IMG/VR virus record: IMGVR_UViG_3300029983_000084
Coordinates: 1 to 25,262 of that record
DNA: 25,262 nucleotides
Strand: one strand, 5' to 3'
DNA from: a virus
Part shown: positions 20,779 through 25,262 of the stretch, piece after piece
How positions within the stretch are numbered: the stretch's first letter is position 1
Layout: every line of letters begins with the position of its first letter
Translations under genes and position numbers: made by a program
The notes under the pieces: generated by a model
Database searches by the model: none
What the model was told of the DNA's origin: nothing
Seen by the model: the letters and a program-made list of their open reading frames with translations, nothing else

Positions 20779-21016
20779 AGAATATATTAAAGAAGATGCT
20801 TGTGCAACATTAGGCAACACAGGTGGAATGGGAGCTGTTATATCTGCACAACCTTCTGCAACTCCTGGCTCAGTAAATGCATCAGATTCTATTGCTGGAA
20901 GCGGAGATATTGGTCAATTATTTGGCACGTATGCAAAACCAGCTCTAAAAACGAAAAAGAAGAAAGGTAAGCACAAAATGAGTAATTTGACAACTTATGC
21001 AAATTTTAGACCATAA
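20765..21016 (+). CDS. Leader-bearing small Gly/Ser-rich protein, probable packaged or structural protein
   Basis: 83 residues. MKKFKEYIKEDACATLGNTGG is among the best leader matches: Y-I-K-E then D, i.e. an [I/L]-x-E site at 8-10. Next a low-complexity Ala/Gly/Ser segment (VISAQPSATPGSVNASDS), G-S-G-D-I-G-Q-L-F-G-T-Y-A-K-P, a Lys-rich patch (KTKKKKGKHK) and LTTYANFRP. The F-G-T-x-x-x-P plus Lys patch recurs in the methyltransferase's N-terminal region. The codons here are less AT-biased than in neighbours. A small basic leader protein of this kind would suit a DNA-associated internal head protein; this is inference. Confidence 0.75.
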   Translation: MKKFKEYIKEDACATLGNTGGMGAVISAQPSATPGSVNASDSIAGSGDIGQLFGTYAKPALKTKKKKGKHKMSNLTTYANFRP

Positions 21017-21019
21017 TTT

Positions 21020-21622
21020 ATGATAACAAATTTTAAAATATTTGAATATAATAATAATGATATTGATGATATATTAAATCAAATTGATAATTTTTTAAAT
21101 TCTACTAAAAGAAATTTATGGATCGAAAATGATGAAATAAAAATTTATATACGAAAATCAAAAAGATTTTTCAAAAATCGAGTATTAGATTTTTTTGATT
21201 TTGCATCAATTGAAGTTGAAAATACAGGTCAAGGTTTATTTACTAAAATACTTAAAAAATTTGAAGAAATATACCCAGATAAAAATATATTTATAGAATC
21301 AGTTTTAACTGAAAGATTTGCGGATTATATTAAAAATAAACTTGGATTTGAAAAAGAGTCAGATAATGTTAATAACTTTTATAAAATCAGAACAACAATT
21401 GATTATGAAATTATTAATGATACTTATAATGATTATATTAATACACCTGAATTTAGTAAAGAAATAATGTTAAGACATATAAAAAGAACACTTTTAGGAT
21501 TTATAAAAAATAGAAATTCATCAATAGATGATTGGATTAAAAAATTCAAAAATGAAGAATTAGTAATGAAAGAACTTAATCAAATAAAACTTGATTTAGA
21601 AACAAAAAAATATAATATATGA
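21020..21622 (+). CDS. Leader-like GNAT-family acetyltransferase homologue
   Basis: 200 residues. N-terminus MITNFKIFEYNNND (leader variant). A GNAT-like core at about 50-130: strand VLDFFDFASIEV, the acetyl-CoA loop N-T-G-Q-G-L-F-T-K-I-L (matching [QR]-x-x-G-x-[GA] loosely as G-Q-G-L), helix LKKFEEIYP, strand NIFIESVL, helix RFADYIKNKLGFE and strand NNFYKI. A helical C-terminal part (140-200) ends T-K-K-Y-N-I. Substrate unknown. Overlaps the next ATG by four bases. Confidence 0.65.
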   Translation: MITNFKIFEYNNNDIDDILNQIDNFLNSTKRNLWIENDEIKIYIRKSKRFFKNRVLDFFDFASIEVENTGQGLFTKILKKFEEIYPDKNIFIESVLTERFADYIKNKLGFEKESDNVNNFYKIRTTIDYEIINDTYNDYINTPEFSKEIMLRHIKRTLLGFIKNRNSSIDDWIKKFKNEELVMKELNQIKLDLETKKYNI

Positions 21623-21795
21623 AACACTTAAAAAAATTTAATGAATCAGAAGAAATTGATAATTTCACATCTCAATATTATGATAATTTTGATGATGAAG
21701 AAGATAAAGATCAAAAGTATAAAATTGACTTACAAAACTTTGAAGAAAACAATTTAACTAAAATTAAATTGTATGAAGGAGACTTACCTTTTTAA
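21619..21795 (+). CDS. Leader-bearing 58-residue acidic protein
   Basis: MKHLKKFNESEEIDNF begins at the TATAATATATGA joint of the preceding gene and the frame runs to TAA 21793-21795. The product is short and acidic (NFDDEEDKDQK) with a possible helix (DLQNFEENNLTKIKLYEG). It ends GDLPF rather than K-Y-N-I. Support is the clear leader and joint and the absence of any other gene here; no homology known to me. Confidence 0.65.
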   Translation: MKHLKKFNESEEIDNFTSQYYDNFDDEEDKDQKYKIDLQNFEENNLTKIKLYEGDLPF

Positions 21796-21817
21796 ATATA
21801 TAAAATAAAAATATATT

Positions 21818-22078
21818 ATGAATAGAGATAATGCTCTTCTTGTAGCTAACATAGTTGATAGAATTACTAAACTTGAAAAAACTATTTTTGATTTGCAAAG
21901 TTTAATGACAAAAAGATCCTTTGTCATAAAAGGCTCAGGTATAATGATACATGATGAAGTTGAATTAAATGAGGGTGAAATTGCAACTGTTGTATTTGCT
22001 ACAGATATACTAGAATTATATATAAACACACTAAACTTAGAATTAAACGAATTAGTTAAAAGTTTAGATGATTTTTAA
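21818..22078 (+). CDS. Small probable coiled-coil phage protein
   Basis: 86 residues with no leader. Two amphipathic helices ([26 protein letters not shown] and [19 protein letters not shown]) flank a beta segment ([27 protein letters not shown]), so a helical hairpin or coiled coil is likely. A TTTAAATATATAAAATAAA box precedes it (21791-21809). It converges on dnaJ with four bases of overlap. Function unknown. Confidence 0.7.
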   Translation: MNRDNALLVANIVDRITKLEKTIFDLQSLMTKRSFVIKGSGIMIHDEVELNEGEIATVVFATDILELYINTLNLELNELVKSLDDF

Positions 22079-23115
22079 GATAATCGTTTATAATCAATTA
22101 TTATATTTATCTTTAAATATAAATCATCTCTTGTGTTATCTGGTTTTAATAAACCTTTTTCTCTAATTCTTAATACGTCATCATTCTTTGTTTTAGATGG
22201 TAATTTAATTTTAATTTCCTTATCATCTATATGTAAATTAGACAATTCAACACCATCTATAGCATCTTGATAATGAACATCTATCACTTTCTTTAATTGA
22301 TAATTATTCAATATTTGATAACCATCATTCCTATCAACATTAATATTCAAAATTAAACTACCAACCTTTTCCCTATAATATTTAGATTGATGTCCATAAC
22401 CTCTATGCAAATTTTGAATAGTTGATCTTAATTGAGAAATATTTGCCAAATTGACTTCAGAATCAGTTAATACAACCTTTTCACCTTTACATTTTTTACA
22501 AGTACCAGAATAAATCTTTCCATCACCTCTACAATACTCACAAGTTTTTTTATTATTCACACCAGAACCATTACACATTTCACATACATCAGAATGACTT
22601 CCTTTATCAAATCCAGTTCCATCACAAGAATCACAATGAATTTTTCTTTTATATTTTATATTTAAAGCCTCATTTAAATATATCTGTTTAAGATTTATTG
22701 TTATACTAGCATTAATATCTAAATCCTCTCTAAACTGTTCTTGACCAAATGGATTAAATCCTCCGCCAAATGCACTACCAAAAGGATTAGCACCTCCAAA
22801 AAACTGACTAAATATATCATTAATATCTCCACCGCCTTGATTAAAATGAAATTCAAATCCTGGAAATCCACTAAATCCTGGCGAATAAGAATTTCCATGT
22901 GGACTCTGTTTATCATATTCTTGTTTAGATTTAGAATCTGATAGTACACTATTAGCTTCATTAATCTCTTGAAACTTAATTTCATACTCCTTATCACCGC
23001 CATTTTTATCTGGGTGATATTTATGTGCCAATTTTCTATAACTCTTTTTTATTTCTTCCTCTGATGCATTTTTATCTACTCCTAACTCTTGATAATAATT
23101 CTTATTATAATCCAT
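22075..23115 (-). CDS. dnaJ: DnaJ/Hsp40 co-chaperone
   Basis: 346 residues, a type I Hsp40. The J domain (about 6-68) has H-P-D at 34-36. The Gly/Phe region (74-125) is rich in FGG/NPFG. A zinc-binding domain has four C-x-x-C motifs: 161/164 (CDSCDGTG), 178/181 (CEMCNGSG), 192/195 (CEYCRGDG) and 206/209 (CKKCKGEK). C-terminal client-binding beta domains follow ([39 protein letters not shown]). The last zinc motif lacks its G-x-G. It would recruit and stimulate host or phage DnaK, for instance in head assembly or replication. No dnaK is in the window. A TTATATATAATTAGAAAA box lies upstream. Slightly shorter than host DnaJ (about 375). Confidence 0.95.
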   Translation of the reverse strand: MDYNKNYYQELGVDKNASEEEIKKSYRKLAHKYHPDKNGGDKEYEIKFQEINEANSVLSDSKSKQEYDKQSPHGNSYSPGFSGFPGFEFHFNQGGGDINDIFSQFFGGANPFGSAFGGGFNPFGQEQFREDLDINASITINLKQIYLNEALNIKYKRKIHCDSCDGTGFDKGSHSDVCEMCNGSGVNNKKTCEYCRGDGKIYSGTCKKCKGEKVVLTDSEVNLANISQLRSTIQNLHRGYGHQSKYYREKVGSLILNINVDRNDGYQILNNYQLKKVIDVHYQDAIDGVELSNLHIDDKEIKIKLPSKTKNDDVLRIREKGLLKPDNTRDDLYLKINIIIDYKRLS

Positions 23116-23130
23116 TAATAATTTTTATTT

Positions 23131-23148
23131 TCTAATTATATATAATTT
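23131..23148 (-). promoter_or_regulatory. Putative promoter TTATATATAATTAGAAAA before dnaJ
   Basis: On the minus strand the TATATATA core lies about 20-30 bases before the dnaJ ATG, and is followed by the G-A-A-A-A seen after other boxes. It directly follows the terminator of the BRCT gene. Confidence 0.45.
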
Positions 23149-23171
23149 TGACCGTGTTGTTTTAAAATAAA

Positions 23172-23193
23172 AAAACACCTTGTTAGGTGCTTT
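23172..23193 (-). terminator. Intrinsic terminator after the BRCT gene
   Basis: On the minus strand AAAGCACCTAACAAGGTGTTTTTTT forms a stem CACCT/AGGTG with one mismatch and an outer A/T extension, followed by seven T. It starts at the stop codon of the 23192-23857 gene. Confidence 0.8.
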
Positions 23194-23857
23194 ATAAATC
23201 TGTTTGTGCAGTCAACATTATAATAGCTCTTTCCAATTGATTTAAAATAGGTTTATAATAAACATTGGTTTGATATTTCTTCAATTGCTTTTCTAAATAC
23301 TTAATTGTGCCTGACTCAAAATCACAACTATCAAAAATATCAAGCAATTTTGGATCTTTAACTTTTTTTGAACCACCATCTAATAAATAATTATATATAT
23401 CAGTACACACATCCATTTCTGTAATGGAAGTATCAAAATAACCATTTTTAGATTCAGAATCTTTAACAATCTGTTGTAATCTTTCTTCTTCATCCAACTC
23501 AACTGTTAAATATTTTTCTGATTTTTTATTCAGATTTTCTATTTTTTTAGCTCTAATTACTCGTTTATATAACAATTCTTTCTTTTGAAATGCTTCTTTA
23601 TAACTATAAATTGGTATACCAAATTTTTCTGCTTTAACACATTTCAACGTACCTAAATCTTCATCTGCGGCAATCAACATATCTGTATTTTTAGTTAATG
23701 TGGTATGTGTATAGCCCCAACTTAACATATCAGACTCAAAATCAGCTTTATGAGCCCACAGATTTTTGTTGGGGGGGCCAGTCATTTCATAAGTAACCTT
23801 ATCAATATATTGTTCTGATTCGTTAAATTGCTGAAATGATGTCGTAATATTTCCCAT
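23192..23857 (-). CDS. BRCT-domain protein with a leader-like N-terminus
   Basis: 221 residues. A single BRCT domain at about 20-90: VTYEMTGPPNKN (strand 1 and the T-G turn), HKADFESDMLSWGYTHTTLTKNTDMLIAADED, and the K-x-x-K-A-x-x-F-G-I-P-I-Y-S-Y-K-E-A-F end. This is closest in style to the BRCT of NAD-dependent DNA ligases and RFC1. No ligase is attached, so it may bind DNA nicks/ends or phosphate groups. The C-terminal 130 residues are helical and charged. The N-terminus MGNITTSFQQFNESEQ ends in F-N-E-S like several leaders. A run of seven C on the coding strand (23771-23777) encodes part of G-P-P-N. Own terminator and TTAATATATAATC box; single-gene unit. Confidence 0.8.
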   Translation of the reverse strand: MGNITTSFQQFNESEQYIDKVTYEMTGPPNKNLWAHKADFESDMLSWGYTHTTLTKNTDMLIAADEDLGTLKCVKAEKFGIPIYSYKEAFQKKELLYKRVIRAKKIENLNKKSEKYLTVELDEEERLQQIVKDSESKNGYFDTSITEMDVCTDIYNYLLDGGSKKVKDPKLLDIFDSCDFESGTIKYLEKQLKKYQTNVYYKPILNQLERAIIMLTAQTDL

Positions 23858-23873
23858 TTTTTAAATTATTTTT

Positions 23874-23886
23874 TAGATTATATATT
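23874..23886 (-). promoter_or_regulatory. Putative TTTAATATATAATC box before the BRCT gene
   Basis: On the minus strand AATTTAATATATAATC lies 17-30 bases before the ATG at 23857, matching the TTAATATATA variant of the repeated box. Confidence 0.35.
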
Positions 23887-23958
23887 AAATTTTATTTTAA
23901 ATGTTTTTTTAATTTTTTTTGACAATTGTGTGTACAATAAGGTTTAGGACTACAAATA

Positions 23959-23976
23959 TTTTATATATAGAATAAA
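23959..23976 (+). promoter_or_regulatory. Putative promoter TTTTATATATAGAATAAA before the GIY-YIG gene
   Basis: It lies 12-29 bases before the ATG at 23988 and is nearly identical to the boxes at 881 and 10261 (TTTATATATAGAA). Confidence 0.45.
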
Positions 23977-23987
23977 AAATATTTATT

Positions 23988-24992
23988 ATGAATTACTATG
24001 TGTATGTGTATTTAGATACAAGAAAACCAGGAAATTATACTTATAATGAACTTATTTTTAATTACGAACCAATTTATGTTGGTAAAGGTAAAAAAAGAAG
24101 ATATAAAAATCACTTATCACTAAGATTAAATATGGAAAATCATTTTTATCATAAATTAAATAAAATAATTAATGAAGGCTTTGAACCAGAGATATTAATT
24201 ATTAAAGATAATATAAGTGAAAATGACGCATTTGATTACGAAATAGAATTAATAAAAAATATAGGAAGACTAATAGACAACACTGGTACATTAACTAATT
24301 TAACAACTGGAGGTGAAGGTTCATCAGGTAGAATATGTGAAAAAGAAACAAAGAAAAAAATGTCTGATATGAAAATTGGAAAAAAGATAAAATATATTAA
24401 TTCCGATCATCATCCAATGAAAGATAAATCTTTTGATGAATTTTTTGGAATAGAAAGATCAACTAAACTCAAAAAATTAATATCAAAAAATGCGAACCCA
24501 ACCAATAAAGGTAAAAAAATGTCAACAGAATATTGCGACAATATTTCAAAATCTATACAGAATTGGTATAAAAACAAACCAGAAATAACACAAAAAATTT
24601 CGGACACACTTAAAAAAAGATTTGAAAATAAAGAAAATCATCCAATGTTTGGAAAGCATCATAGTGAATTGTCAAAAAATAAACTTTCGGAATCATTAAA
24701 AAAATATTATAAGGAACATAAAAAAATTATGTCTGAAGAAACTAAGAAAAAAATATCAATAAGACATATAGGCGATAAAAATCCTTCATTTGTTATTTAT
24801 AAAATAAAAAATATTGAAACAAACGAAATAATAACTATTAATGGTTCTAATGAATTAAAAATATTTATATCTAATTTTAAAAAAGAAAAAGGACTAGGTA
24901 TAACCTCTTCTCCTTCTTACAATTTACTTATTACTGGTAAAAATGAAAAATATTTTATCTTAATTGACAAATATTCTCCTAATAGAAAATAA
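23988..24992 (+). CDS. GIY-YIG homing endonuclease with NUMOD-type repeats
   Basis: 334 residues. The catalytic domain (1-105) has Y-V-Y-V-Y-L-D (GIY position), P-I-Y-V-G-K-G-K-K-R-R (YIG position with the following Arg), a helix with N-H-F-Y-H-K-L, E-I-L-I-I-K-D-N and L-T-N-L-T-T-G-G-E-G-S-S-G. The DNA-binding part has NUMOD3-like repeats (ETKKKMSDMKIGKK; NPTNKGKKMSTEYCDNISKSIQNW; NHPMFGKHHSELSKNKLSESL; SEETKKKISIRHIGDKNPS). A terminal module (IKNIETNEIITINGSNELKIF) resembles NUMOD1-type ends. It is free-standing between two minus-strand genes with its own promoter box, typical of Seg-like phage endonucleases. Appears intact. Confidence 0.9.
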   Translation: MNYYVYVYLDTRKPGNYTYNELIFNYEPIYVGKGKKRRYKNHLSLRLNMENHFYHKLNKIINEGFEPEILIIKDNISENDAFDYEIELIKNIGRLIDNTGTLTNLTTGGEGSSGRICEKETKKKMSDMKIGKKIKYINSDHHPMKDKSFDEFFGIERSTKLKKLISKNANPTNKGKKMSTEYCDNISKSIQNWYKNKPEITQKISDTLKKRFENKENHPMFGKHHSELSKNKLSESLKKYYKEHKKIMSEETKKKISIRHIGDKNPSFVIYKIKNIETNEIITINGSNELKIFISNFKKEKGLGITSSPSYNLLITGKNEKYFILIDKYSPNRK

Positions 24993-25014
24993 TCTAATCT
25001 TTGTGATATTATTT

Positions 25015-25262
25015 TTATATTCTTATTTTTTCACCACCTTCTTCAGAAATTAATAAATTTAAATGCTCAGTGTCTAATTTATCAAAATAAGATTTTTTTA
25101 TCATTAATCTGCCAGTAGATTCATTCCATTCACACGGTTTATTATATTTCTTAATAAATTTGACAACAGTTAATGGTTTTTCCTCAAAAGACCAGCATAA
25201 AACAATTTCTTCTTTTTGAAATTTAAATTCAGAAACTGGTTTCAATTTAATTTCAAAAATAA
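25015..25262 (-). CDS. C-terminal part of an unknown small protein (cut by window edge)
   Basis: The frame stays open to the window edge (IFEIKLKPVSEFKFQKEEIVL...), so at least 81 residues of a longer protein are present. The internal TTG before KPVSEF is not needed as a start. It contains a beta-rich segment (EIVLCWSFEEKPLTVVKFIKKY) and a helix (LDTEHLNLLISEEGGEKIRI). The F-Q-K-E-E-I-V-x-x-W pattern could again be a small barrel. Not recognised. Confidence 0.65.
   Translation of the reverse strand, partial: IFEIKLKPVSEFKFQKEEIVLCWSFEEKPLTVVKFIKKYNKPCEWNESTGRLMIKKSYFDKLDTEHLNLLISEEGGEKIRI

Noticed and set aside
22719-23003. Second minus-strand frame inside dnaJ
   Set aside because: It is an out-of-frame reading of the Gly/Phe region of a clear DnaJ.
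1-25262. tRNA genes
   Set aside because: No T-loop-like GGTTCRANNCC with an acceptor stem was noticed on either strand by eye; the few GGTTC occurrences are within genes or the terminator at 9671.

Overview
The window looks like a segment of a very AT-rich tailed-phage genome, probably a large T4-like virus of a Bacteroidota host. The phage assignment rests on what is packed here: a GIY-YIG homing endonuclease, two Vsr/PD-(D/E)XK-type homing endonucleases, a TnpB element, a Dam-type adenine methylase, a phage DnaJ, a relic of a gp47/SbcD-like phosphoesterase, and long runs of short overlapping genes. The host assignment is weaker. Almost no start has a Shine-Dalgarno sequence, starts sit in A/T-only leaders, and one TAnnTTTG promoter-like box is visible. 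No rRNA, tRNA or CRISPR array was seen, and no stretch longer than about 150 bases lacks a gene.

Layout. 1-870: three short overlapping genes whose products share a C-terminal motif (L-K-x-L-N-x-I-C-Q); the first may be a tail or baseplate protein. 915-2130: TnpB with a right-end structured RNA. 2149-3126: a phosphoesterase-fold protein with every metal-binding motif lost. 3127-5811 (minus): GNAT, pentapeptide-like protein, two unknowns and a GT25-like glycosyltransferase. 5872-9651 (plus): a run of short cassette genes. 9677-12108: Dam methylase (minus), DeoC without its Schiff-base lysine (plus), a frameshifted homing endonuclease and a tiny ribbon-helix-helix protein (minus). 12253-13948 (plus): a second ribbon-helix-helix protein, three small proteins and a Nudix hydrolase. 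13945-16784 (minus): a five-gene block including a protein made of 45-bp/15-residue repeats. 16849-22078 (plus): a second run of cassette genes including an ankyrin-type gene (frameshifted), a SAM methyltransferase, a homing endonuclease and a GNAT. 22075-25262: DnaJ, a BRCT protein, the GIY-YIG endonuclease and a gene cut by the window edge.

The most striking feature links many of these genes. More than two dozen unrelated proteins, on both strands, begin with the same kind of 8-13 residue leader (M-K-x-L-K-x-F-E-x-[FY]-x-x-E or close variants such as MKKFKEYIKE, MIKTFEKF, MKHLKTFNES). This resembles the T4 capsid-targeting sequence of the internal head proteins (MKTYQEFIxE, cut by the gp21 prohead protease after [I/L]-x-E). 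The leader is carried by enzymes (two GNATs, Nudix, methyltransferase), a BRCT protein, an ankyrin-type protein, SH3-like small proteins and unknowns. My main inference is that the window encodes a large set of proteins packaged in the capsid and delivered with the DNA.

The same genes often end in K-[YF]-N-[LI]. That tail is encoded by an A/T junction (AAATATAATNTATGA) which also supplies the stop codon and the next start. Two tiny remnants consist of only a start joined to this tail, so the genes look like interchangeable cassettes bounded by short homologous joints.

Four genes are interrupted by one small lesion each (5872, 10972, 14274, 18344), and two enzymes have lost catalytic residues (phosphoesterase, DeoC). 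These are either real decay or diversification, or in the homopolymer cases assembly errors.
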